Assembly: GCF_040712315.1 (NCBI RefSeq)
Contig: NC_134016.1
Coordinates: 25,492,390 to 25,556,389 of the forward strand
Origin: Castanea sativa
Lineage: Eukaryota; Streptophyta; Magnoliopsida; Fagales; Fagaceae
Reading direction: 5' to 3'
Length of the DNA stretch: 64,000 nucleotides
Shown: piece by piece, positions 32,645 to 43,700 of the stretch
Layout of the letters: each line of letters opens with the position of its first letter
How positions within the stretch are numbered: position 1 is the first letter of the stretch
The notes under the pieces: model-generated
What the model saw: only the letters and a program-made list of their open reading frames with translations
Databases searched by the model: none
Told to the model about the DNA's origin: nothing
Made by a program: the position numbers and the translations under genes

Positions 32645-35290
32645 CATGGATCGTGGACAATCTCTTTTGATTCTTCTTTTATTTGATGGCACTAATTATG
32701 TGTACTGGAGAGTTCGTATGAAAGATTTTTTGCAGGCTCTGAGTTAAAAAGTATGGCAAGCTGTTGAAATTGGCTGGATTAAGCCAAAGGAAGTGCCAGT
32801 GGATTGGATGAAGCAACAATCAAAGCGGCAAATTTCAAAAGTAAGGCCTTGAATGCTTTGTTTAATGGGGTGAGGGTGACTAAGGCTGTAAACAAACCAA
32901 GCCGTTCATGAACAATTCGGGCTCGGCTCGATAAAAAGCTCGTTCATGTTCATTTGTTTGCAAATAAGCCAAGCTTGAACCTTAATTTTAGGCTTGTTTG
33001 ATAAACAAGCCGAGCTCAAGCAAAAACAAATTGTTTGTGAACAAGCTCGTGAATAATAGGGCTCGATACAAAACATGCTGAGTTTAACCTTGTTTATAGT
33101 TTGATATATATTTACTAAATAAACTTATTATTATGACATTACACATATGTTTTGGAATGTTAATTTATAGCTTGTTTATTCATATATGTTTTGAAATGTT
33201 AATTTATTTAGATTTGTGAAGATTATAGTTGTATGAATGACAAATGTGGATGTAAAAATTGTATTTTGAACAGCGACTCAAGCTATAGACAATAAATGAT
33301 GATGGATGGATTTAATTATGTAAAATTGTAATGTGAACAAATTCTGATCACGGGTGTTAAAAGCATGATAAAATGAGTATATATATGTATGTATGTATAT
33401 TTACTTGATTTTTGGTGATATAAGCATTTGATGAAGCAATTTTTTTGGATCCCAAGCTAAAAAACTTGACTTGAGCTCGATTTTGAGTTTGATATTAAAC
33501 TCAAGCTTGGCTTGACTAATTAATCAAGTTAAGCCGAGCTCAGCTCAAGTTTTTTGGCATTCTTACAAGATCAAGTTCAAACATTGTTTTTAGGCTTGTC
33601 TCAAGCTCAAGCCAAGCTTGAGCATTTGATTTTTACTGACGAGCCAAGCTCAAATACACACTACTCGGCAAAGCTTGGCTCGTTTACAGCCCTAGGGGTA
33701 ACCAATGAGGAATTCAAGAAATATCATCCACGAAAGCTGCCAAGGAAGCATGAACCATTCTTGAGACTACTTATGAAGGTACTAAGGCAGTAAAGACTGT
33801 GAAGCTTCAAAGACACAATAGTAGTTTTGACGAAATAAGAATGGAGGATGATGAGACCTTTGATGAGTTCTATACTAAAGTCAAGAATATTGTGAATTTT
33901 GCTTTCAACCTTGGAGAATCTATAGCAAAATCCAAAATTGTTAGGAAAATCCTTAGGTCCTTATCTGAAAGATTCCATACCAAAATCACTGCCATTGAAG
34001 AAGTGAAGGACATTGATCAAATTCCTTTGACTGAGCTTGTAAGGAACCTTCAAACCTATGAGATGAGATTAGGTTTAATGGGAAAAGCTGGAAAGAGCAG
34101 AAACTTGGTTCTTAAGGGTATAGAGGAAGAGAGTGATGACTCTGAAGATGAAGATGAAGATGAGGATGAGGATGAGGACTTAACCTTCATAGCTAATAAG
34201 ATTATCAAGCTTCTCCAATATAGGAAAAAAGATAAGAACAAAACCTCTAGAAAATCTGAATCCTCTAGGAAGGGCAAGAATGAGAAACCTCTCATCCAGT
34301 GCCATGAGTGCAAAGGTTTTGGTCATATAAGGATAGAGTGCCCAAACTATCTTATGAAGGAAAAGACCAAAAATTAAAAAGGTAAAGTGTTGGTTGCTAC
34401 CTTGAGTGATTTTGAGAGTAATCTTTTTGATGAGTATGAGGATGAATGTGGTCATTATACGGCATTTGCTGCCACAACCGATAAGGTGATTGTGGGGAGT
34501 ACTAGTGACAGTGAGGATTTTTCTGATGATAAAGTACCCAAGAAGTTGACCCTTCAAGAAGCCAATGATAAGTTATGCACTGAATTTATAAAATTTAAAA
34601 AGACTTCTCATCTTGTAGAAAAGAGTTTAATGAGGTAAAAATTGAAAAAACTGATATGTTAATCAAACTAGATGAGACTACAAGGTTAGTTGAGACTCTT
34701 GTTGTGGTTGTTGTGGAAAACATCTCATTAGATGAGAAGGTCAAGAATCTTGAGGTAGAGCTTAGTCAAGATAGAACTCAGATAGAGAGGATGTCTAGTG
34801 CAAAGCTTGACTAGGTCTTGAGTGCTCAAAAGCCTAGTTCTGATAAGGCTATATGTTGACTCCTCCGGTCCCTCCTCTTTCACAGCTTTTGGATCAAAGA
34901 CTGTCTTTGAGCCCCAATCTGAGAAAAATGATAAAGGTATGAAATCCATAACTGATTTGTCTATTTCTAAATCCTTTGTTAGACTCCACTCTAGGAAGTC
35001 TCCTAGTCCTAAAATTGTTTATGTTTGTCACCATTGTGGTGTTTCTAGACACATTTATCCTAATTGCTTTAAGTTGTATCCTTAAAAGCAAGTGTCTAAA
35101 GGGTCACAAGTTTCCTCTCAAGGAACTACACATTTGTTTGGAGAGTTATTAAAAGTTTTGAGCTTTTTAACTCAATTTCAAGAGAATTCTAATTTTTCTA
35201 TGTCATTTAGTAGACATACTAGGACATGTGCCTTTTTCATTTTTACGGCCAAAGACTCGTGCTGTGTGGGTGAGAAAGGAGCTTAAGACT
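32645..35290 (+). pseudogene. Ty1-copia gag region, interrupted; pol absent
   Basis: The gag frame starts near 32645 (FDGTNYVYWRVRMKDFLQAL-like; a TAA replaces a sense codon at about 32746). It is split by a TIR element at 32881-33694, then resumes as VTNEEFKKYHPRK and runs from 33799 to 34377 with the UBN2-type gag block (RMEDDETFDEFYTKVKNIV). A Glu/Asp-rich stretch follows, then a CCHC zinc knuckle (CHECKGFGHIRIEC). After a TAA at 34375-34377 the frame continues in pieces to 34638, and a second knuckle (CHHCGVSRHIYPNC) lies at 35026-35070. No protease, integrase or reverse transcriptase follows, so this is a gag-only or 3'-truncated copy. Confidence 0.8.
32881..33694. mobile_element. TIR element nested in the copia gag
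   Basis: The left end TAAGGCTGTAAAC and the reverse complement of the right end TAGGGCTGTAAAC define an 814-bp insert. The first and last 100 bp carry repeated AGCCAAGC/GAGCTC motifs in both orientations. Flanks are GGGTGAC and GGGTAAC, an imperfect duplication of the gag codons around Gly-Val-Thr, which explains the frame break. Non-coding; hAT- or Mutator-like class undecided. Confidence 0.7.
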
Positions 35291-35943
35291 TAATTGTCTT
35301 TTCTATTTGTCATCTACTTTAATTCTTTCTATCTAAAGTAGGACTTTCGTACTTGATTTCTTATCTACTTTTGTAATCATGCGTTCATGCATCTGCGTCT
35401 CTCTTTCATGCATTGTTTTTTCTGTGCTCTCTGTCTATTCGATAGATCCTTGACAGATTCTTGATCCATCGAGTTTTTAGGGTTTTCTCTCGATAGCTTC
35501 TCGACAGATTCTCGATCCATCAAAGTTTCTGCGTTCTCTCTCGACAGCTTCTCGATCTGTCGAGACCCTCTTGCATGCATTGTTTTTCACATGTTTGGCA
35601 TCTTTCTATTATCTTGTCATGCATAGCATCTTGTTTCATTACATTTATGAATTTATATGGATTCCTTGTGTCCCTTGATCATCTTAGATCATCTTTATGT
35701 TTCTTGGGTAAAGCTTTATAGCTTCTTGTACCCTCTGTCAATCATGACAAAAAGGAGGAGAAGATGTGGTTTCCTTTTAAGATTCTACATGTTAAGCGAA
35801 GAAATACATGAGTTGTGTTTCATCTTGTTAGGGAGAGTGTTTATCTCCTTTTTGTTTTAGGAGCTTCTTTTAGCTTCTTGTACACCAGTCTTGTGACCAT
35901 TTTTACATTCATTGTACTTTATTTTCATATATATGATAATGAA
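35291..35943 (+). mobile_element. Copia internal spacer with degenerate inverted motifs
   Basis: Follows the second zinc knuckle. It holds four or more spaced copies of CTCGACAG/CTCGAT..CTGTCGAG-type motifs (35430-35570) and a purine-rich ATGACAAAAAGGAGGAGAAG near 35741. No 3' LTR follows; the sequence is cut off by the right 155-bp repeat. Confidence 0.6.
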
Positions 35944-36098
35944 AATGTACAAATTTAGGAAGAAAAAATAAATAAAAACACACACAAGAGAAGAATGCCA
36001 AGGATTTATGTAGTTCGATAGCAGCCTACGTTCACAAAAAGTAGATACTGAATCACCATATCAAAAAGAGATTGCAAACTATTTACACACTCAAAAAG
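35944..36098. repeat. 155-bp direct repeat, right copy
   Basis: Same length as 31521-31675 and about 95% identical by eye. Beyond 36098 the sequence continues for about 250 bp as LTR-like DNA not present beside the left copy. Confidence 0.85.
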
Positions 36099-36500
36099 CA
36101 CTCACAAATAACAAAATTTCTTTGAAGTCTCTCTAACTATGCAATATCACCCCAAAGCCCAATATACCTAATGGTGCTCTCTCAATCAAGAATGGACAAA
36201 TGCTCAAGTTACCCTTTGTAAAAACTCACTCCATGTTTTACTAGAAGCTTTCTCCTCTCCTTATATTGGAGGGTCCTTGGAGTAAAGCCACTAAACCATT
36301 TATAGTATTGTTTATTTATAGCAGAAATTATACTTTTCTACCCTAAGAAATTTTTTTAATAGTTTATGAATGATAAAAAGAACTTTTTAAAATTTAAGGA
36401 AAAAAAAATATAACATTTTCACGGTTTATGGGGGAAAAAAACATTTACAAGCTTAGGGACGATAGTGTAAACTTTTGAAAAGTAAAAAATATTTTGTCCA
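36099..36500 (-). mobile_element. Possible minus-strand copia LTR remainder
   Basis: Continues the right 155-bp repeat (CACTCACAAATAACAAAATTTC..CTTATATTGGAGGG). Composition suits the 5' part of a minus-strand LTR, but no terminus could be fixed. Confidence 0.35.
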
Positions 36501-38785
36501 TAAATAAATTACAAATGGGTGAGGGCCATGTGAGAGACCGGAAAATTAGGCCCCTCAAAAAGAGATTCGGATGCTTGTAAAGGCACCTCTCTTTTGGGTA
36601 GTGGTGTAAAGTCGTTACTTATTTTTTTATACAAAAAAATAAATATAATTACATGTTCAAAATACTTCAAATGTCATTGATTGAATAAAAAAAAAGTACA
36701 ATTTTGGTAAATTAACCTTACAAGGCTTTAGTCCTAGTTACAATCTATGCAAAAGAATACAAAACTTTGGTTCTAGTTACAATTTACCAAAATTAAAAGG
36801 CAAAACACTAATCTATCTATCCAAAAATTCTAAACTCGAGGGTTAGGTTATAGAATGGGAAGGTGTTAGGCACCCATTCTGCCCAGATAGAGTCTGGTCT
36901 TCTAGACTCTAATAACCAATATACCCTTTTTGCATGATGTTGAATGATATGTTGTAACACACATGACAAACACTTGACAAAAATTAATTTAAGTAAATTT
37001 TCCTTATGAATGATGTCCTCTTTTAAAGAAAAATTAGATATGTTTTGAAAATTAAATAAGACTTAGTGAGATTTTGTTAAAAGAATAAGATCTATTTTGT
37101 CTAAAGCTTAAAAGAGATTTGATTTTTAAAAATCAATTATGTTTTTAGAAGTTAAAAAAAAAGAGATTTGGTTTGTAAAAGAAATCAGATCTATTTTTAA
37201 AAGTTAAAAAAAAAGAGATTTGGTTTGTAAAAAAATTAGGTATGTTGTTAGAAACAAATAAATAAAGACTTTTGAAAGAGGATCCACACCCATGAGACAA
37301 ATTTATTATGTTTGCATCACATATTAAAAAAGAAAAAGACTTCAACCTAACTTTCAATCCCTTCTTTAAAATTTCATAATCTGCATTTTATAACAAAGAA
37401 AAACTTTTCAAAAAAAATTTCAGATCTATATTTAATGAAAATACAAATTTGATTTGAGATAAAAAAAAAAATCAAATCTATATTTAATGAAATACAGATC
37501 AGTTTTGAGTTTAGAAAAAACAAAAATCAAATCTGTATATAATGAAAGTACAGATTAGTTTTGAGTTTAGAAAAACATCAGATCTGTATTTAATGAAAAT
37601 ACAAACCAGTTTTGAGTTTAGAAAAAAGAAACTTTGGTGATCATTAGCAGATTTTGAAATCAAAGAGAAAAAATTGAAACAAACAATCATCTAAAGAGCA
37701 TATCAAAGAAAATTTCAATCAAGTATCCAAGCATGGAAATTATATATTAAGAACAAGACACAATAAAACATATTAATCATATTCATGAGACAAACAATAA
37801 CATACTAATTGAAGGAAGAAGGAAAGAAAAGAAAAACTAAATACCTCTTGCATGAGCGTGCTCTTCTAATTAAAGAATATTTTAGAAATCAAAGAAGTTT
37901 GTTCACCTTTTTGAGGTCTAAAATATTTTACTTACAAAAAAGAAGTTCCTAAAGCAAAAGCCTCCAGAACATCTTTGATGTAAGGGGAGCAGAAAAGTCC
38001 GAAAAAAAGAGCCCCTAATTCTGATTTTTTCCCTCTATTTATAGAGGTTGGGATGCTTAAAAAAAAAGCTAAATGAGGTCAGATACGAATTGGAACGCAT
38101 CCTTATCTCTAAAAAGTTGAAAAAGATAGGCTTTATCTCAATTAGGAGGTCCCTAGGCCGGGCCAAAAGCTTGGGCCAATCGACACTTCAAGAGTGCCGA
38201 ATGGCCCTCTTGGGTGCCAGGTCTGTATTTGAGTTTTGGTCCAATCTGAACTCCCTTTTTGAGGATTTTTTTAGCCTAGAATTGCACCTAGACGCATTTT
38301 TAATCCGTATTCTAAAAATTAATCCATTTTTCTTGTTATTCAAGCTTTAAAGTGATAATTATCTTGTAGATAAATATTCCAAAAAGACTTGATTATCCAC
38401 AACCCCTTTGTTATCTGATTATCTACTTTGTTCTCATGCAAGCAGGTCTATTTTTTACACTAACCAACAACCAATCACAAAATTATTTAATTAAGTTTAA
38501 TTGTTTTAACCAATTAGAATTAATTTAAATTAATCATGCGTGATCGGTTGCACCCAAACAAAATGCATGTGGACCGTGAAAACTTGATCATGTGATATCT
38601 TTCAATCCGACGGTACAATTTGGAAATCGAACATACCTTCACGATCGTTAGAATCTCAAGATCATTTTTATGATATACAATAAATGAATTAATACATGTA
38701 ATGCAACTCTAAATTTTGGGTATATGAATGGTCACTCTAGACACCTTCCAAGATTAAATTATAGGTGCAAAATCAAGTGTCTACA
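36500..38785 (-). mobile_element. Unassigned LTR-retroelement-like region with short tandem repeats
   Basis: The right boundary at 38785, read on the minus strand, is TGTAGACACTTGATTTTGCA, a start shared by many plant gypsy-type LTRs. Inside are a 52-bp tandem repeat (37150 and 37202), a 51-56 bp triple repeat (landmark GTTTTGAGTTTAGAAAAA at 37502, 37558 and 37609), and the phrase GTGTTAGGCACCCATTCTGC near 36864. No coding domain was found. The left limit and the superfamily are not established. Confidence 0.4.
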
Positions 38786-38829
38786 AACCATGAGGCTTCT
38801 AATTTTCCAAATATGAAATTTTAATAACA

Positions 38830-39180
38830 TCATATTATATAGCATTTACCCTTGAAAACCGGCTTGTAAGGGGAAGGAGACCAAGAGCTTATATACACAT
38901 GTTTAAGCTTACACTTAAGCAATGTGGGACACTAAGAACATAACATACCACCATGCTCCGCAGTTGACGTCCATGACGGCTCACCCTATCAACATTTACC
39001 CGATGGTAGCCTTTTCTCTTTTGGCAACTCCACTCACCTATCAATTATTTTAATCTAGCCTCTAGGTTGCCCCCTCCGAGATCCAACCACAAAGTCGCAA
39101 CTTATTTGATCCCATACTTAATGCGCTACACCTGATTACTTAGAACGGTGGTTGGCTTTGATACCAAATGATAAAAACTT
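38830..39180 (-). mobile_element. LTR-element leader fragment with tRNA-Met-type primer site
   Basis: On the minus strand TTTGGTATCAAAGCCAACCA (about 39168-39149) matches a copia-type primer binding site. Further along are GTGTCCCACATTGC and a TATATAAGCTC box (about 38925-38890), which suggest LTR promoter sequence. It is a fragment without coding capacity. Confidence 0.4.
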
Positions 39181-39347
39181 GCTAGAATGTGAATATGAAT
39201 TGTGGAAAAGTAAGAATAATGAATCGGAATAGTAGTTGTTGTAAGCCACTTCAAGGGGACCTATACCTCCATAAAGAAAGAGAGAGATTAAGAGAGAGAG
39301 ATTCACTAAGCAATTGGTTTATTCTTCATTCCTATAACCTTGAATTA

Positions 39348-40377
39348 TGTTAGGACATATGTGTTTCACTTGTTTAGAACATATGTCATTCTTTTATGTA
39401 ATTGGCTAATCCTTTGACAAAACGCACTTTACTTGTGATTTGGTAGATTTAGGATGTGTTTTATGCTTCAAGAAACTGTGTTTCAAGATCAAGTGTTGAA
39501 ATCATCAAGTTTGTCCAAGAAATAAGCTGAAAAGTGCAAGTTCATTAAAGCTCAACAGCCAGCATGTGTCGAGATTTAAAGAGCTGTTCCAACCCCGAGG
39601 CTCGACAACTTCTCAACAGGTTCTGTCAAGAATTACGAATTTCAGAATTCTGATCTGATTTTCTTGGAATTTGTGGATGTGTCTTTGGGCCTTCTTTTCT
39701 CCTAACCCTAGACATATAAAAGGATTATTTTAAGGGCCGTCAAAGTGTTCACAAGTTGCACAAGTATTGAGAAATCATTGTTCAAGCAAGTTGTGACCGA
39801 AGACAAAGTTCTTGCCCTAGTTCATCTCTCTTGTGAAGAAGTTGCTGTGTAATGTGCACTGTAGGGTTTTGTAACCAAGCATCTTCTTGATCTTCATCGT
39901 GTGAATGAATTGAAGAACTTTGCAGCCAACAATCTTCTTTAGTTGGTGATTAAAGTCGCATACTAGGATCCACGCAATTGGTTAGTCACGTACTTGAGAG
40001 CCGTGCATCGAAAGGTGGCGTTCATATATTAAAGAGTTTAGAGGTTCTAAAGCGGTAGAAGGTTTCTGCTGTGAGTTCATCTACAGGGATTTTAGAATCT
40101 AGGGACAAAAGTTTTGTACTAGATCTGAAACTTCTCTTTACTATAGTGAATTGCTTTTCGGGAGGGTTTCCTTCCAGGTTTTTTACTGTGAAACTAGTTG
40201 GTTTCATTGGTTTTCCTGAGTCATCATATCTTGTCTTATTTATTTTTCCGCTGCACTTAGTTTTGACATGATATTAATGTTTGTTTGTTTTAACAAGTTT
40301 TTTGCATAATAAATCTAATTAACAACTTAGGTTTAAAACTTGTTAATTCTATCAACCGGGGTTTAAATTTCCCATCA
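39348..40377 (+). mobile_element. Solo LTR of the copia family seen at 31676
   Basis: Starts TGTTAGGACA and ends TTTCCCATCA; its 3' half closely follows 31676-32578 (GGTGGCGTTCATATATT..GTAGAAGGTTT..TTAACAACTT). It is flanked by the perfect 5-bp duplication AATTA (39343-39347 and 40378-40382). A single LTR between a 5-bp duplication is the product of LTR-LTR recombination. It lies about 360 bp beyond the stop codon of the aldo-keto reductase gene. Confidence 0.9.
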
Positions 40378-40737
40378 AATTATATTATGTGTTTATAGAA
40401 AAATAGCTCTAATGTCATTGTCCCACATTTCCTAACACAATTGGTTAGTTAATTAAACATGTGCTCTAAGAATTAAACTACGTATTAAATAAGCTACATG
40501 TGCTCAATTCCTAACCAATTCATACTTATCTCAACTAACTAACTAACTAAAGGGAATACAACACTATTAGGAGATTACATATGGTATAATTTGGGCTTCC
40601 TAACATAGATCAAAGAGCATAATATATTTAAAAATATAGCCATCTGTATAGACGGTTCTGTTTTTCTTTCTAGATGCAATTTAAAGAGAATTATTTTTTC
40701 ATTTGCATAAACAATTTTATTAATGGAAGATAAAGTT

Positions 40738-43700
40738 TCATACTTCGCCATCCCAAAATTCTTCCAAAGACTTATATGGACCATTTTCATGAACAAAATT
40801 TTCACCTTTGAATGCTCTGCATTGAGGAATTTTCTTGATTTTCTCTAATTCATCGTCACATAATTCCCAATCAAATATTTGAAGGTTTTCCTTCATCCTC
40901 TCCTTGTTGAAGCTCTTAACAATGACACACACTCCCTGCTCAAGTATCCACCTCAACGCAACCTGCATTTTCTATTCCTTTAAATTGTTAGGTAGAAAAA
41001 GTTGCTATAGATAATGATACATGCACTTTTAGTTGTTACCGAAGTATTTTCAAGGAAGAGAACTTTCAAATGTAGCCCATGCAAATGGGCAAAAGATGAT
41101 AAGTTGAGTTTTCTAATAAAAATCTGTGTTTTTGTTTTATTTCCCTCACATTAAAATGATGTCATAATTATTCTTAATCCCTCGTATCATTTTTTTTATA
41201 CGAGATTGAAATTTTACTCTAGTCTAATCTAAGTGTATATGCATGTGAAGTCTCCTCTTGAAAATTTAAACCCCAACCCTTACCTCCACACCCCACAAAC
41301 ACTTATATTTGTGGAATGACCATCTCTTGTTATCATTGATTTTCAATTAACTGTCATTATATTTTCAAATATGCATAAATGCACTTTTAGTCCCTACATT
41401 TTGGCGTTTTTTCATTTTTGTCCCTACATTTTAATTTTACCACTTTTAGTCCCTAATTCAATTAACGCGTTCCATTTTGGTCCTTCCCGTCAGTCAACCG
41501 ACAAAAATAGCTGAGGTGGCTGCCGGAGGAATTAAAATATTATAAAAAATGTCACATCACCATGACACATCAACATATAAATTTAAAAAATTAATTTATT
41601 AATTTTAACCAAATAATAAAATTAAAAACAGAATTAAAAACTAAAATTGACATGTATTAAGATTGTTCTTCATGTTACAACTTGTTCTTCATATTCTTCC
41701 CAAATCAAACCCAGCAACCAAGAACTCAAACCCATCACAAGAACACAAACCCAGCAACCCAAGAACTCAAACTCAAATCACTAAAACATAAATGAAAATA
41801 AGAAGAAAAAACTCAAATTCAACACCTCAGAGATCATCAAACCCAGCACCATCAAATCTACCATAAATCAAGATCATCGAATTCTTCATGTTCTTCCCCA
41901 GATTCTAACAATCAACACCGAATTCTCAACAAATCAAACCCATAAACCTAGTTAACAAACCAACCCAGATTAAACCCAGATCAAGAAACCAATCACAACA
42001 AACCCAGATCAACACAATCAAACCCAGATCCCACCACCAATGACCGACACAATCAAGCCACCACCACCCCACCGATCAGTTAACAATCCCACGCCAAGAT
42101 GGTGGTCGAGATCGGTGGGCTCCATTGTGGCCAAGACCGGGACAAAGACCGAGACTGGCAAGCTCCATTATGGCCGAGATGGAGGCCGAGACCAGGACGG
42201 AGGTTGAAATCGAGTTTCATTCTCTCTAAACCACCGCCGGCCCCCTTCCTCTAGATCTGCTCCAAACCTCATCTCATCTCATTCTCTCCCTCTCTCTCTC
42301 TAAACTTTTTTTTTTGGTAGAGCTCTCATCAAATCATGATTTTAGAGAGAGCTACCGTAAAGAAAAGTAAATACACTTTTTTGAAAGTTTTTTTTTTTTT
42401 TCTTGAAAGGGAAAAAGTAAATACACTTAAAGTCAAAATGATCTAATGATAAATTTTTGTTTGGGTTGGTTGAGATGAGAGAACAGAGTTTGAGTTTGAG
42501 ATGATTTTTTAAATTTTATTTTAATTCTGTGAATTTTAGTTTTTAATTCTGTTTTTATTTTTATTATTTAGTTAAAATTAATAAATTAATTTTTTTTAAT
42601 TTATATGTTGATGTGTCATGGTGATGTGGCATTTTTATAATATTTTAATTCCTCAGGCAACGACCTCAGCTATTTCCGTCAGTTGACTAATGGAAATGAC
42701 CAAAATGGAACGCGTTAATTGAATTAGGGACTAAAAGTAGTAAAATTAAAATGTAGAGACTAAAATGGAAAAACACCAAAATGTAGGGACTAAAAGTGCA
42801 TTTATGCCAATATTTTAATGGTCTACACTTCTTTTTAAAATATCAAATAAATATCAAATATGCTTAACAATAACAACTAAGTTTTAAGTTGTAGCACTAG
42901 GCTATAACCTTACTCAATATCTTTTTATTGGAGGTGAATTTTGACAAATTTACTGTTGGATTACATCTTCTTCTTATATCCTCTTTGCTTGTAAAATTTC
43001 TAGAAAATTAAAGATCAATAGCTATGTCATCAATAAATTGCAAGTTTTTACCGTTTAAAATTATGCATAAAATATAAGTTTATAGATCATATAGTAAATA
43101 ATAATCGATTGACAGAAAATTTGACATGTGTATTATGAGCATAAAGAACGTGCAATTCAACAGTTAGATTTTCAAAATGTATAGCAATATTTATTTTATT
43201 GAGTAATATTATAGCCTTAAGTCACAACCAATTTTGTAATTAAACTTTATCATAATAAAAATATCTAATTAATATGCATAAATTAATCTAGCCATTATAA
43301 TTCAAAATCAAGGTTTCATAATAATAGAGTAGTTTTTTGATAGGATGATACTCTTACGGGTAGGTAGATAAACAGACAAGCACATTTCTTTTTTTTTTGA
43401 ATTCTTTAGGTTTTCTTCTCTTTAAATTATCACATTAAAACACATTAAACTATAAAGAAGCCAATAAAAGTGGACTTATAAATGTAATTTTACAAATTTC
43501 ACAAACATATTCGGGTGATAAAAACCCATCCAAGATACATGTTGTCATAAACCTGTCGGGTTTGACTAGATATTGTGCAGAAATTGTCCATTTAAACACT
43601 CGAACCGGTCTAGGTGCTAGGTCATTGGGTTTTTGGTCTAACCAATTGGGTTGGTCCGGGTTTAATAACTACAATATGAAGTCATAATCTTTATTACTTT

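Noticed and set aside
34056..34557. Minus-strand open frames with poly-Ser
   Set aside because: Antisense to the acidic Glu/Asp stretch of the copia gag.
40575..40805. 76-aa minus-strand frame overlapping the reductase end
   Set aside because: It is out of frame with the reductase exon 4 for the overlapping part and otherwise AT-rich 3' flank.
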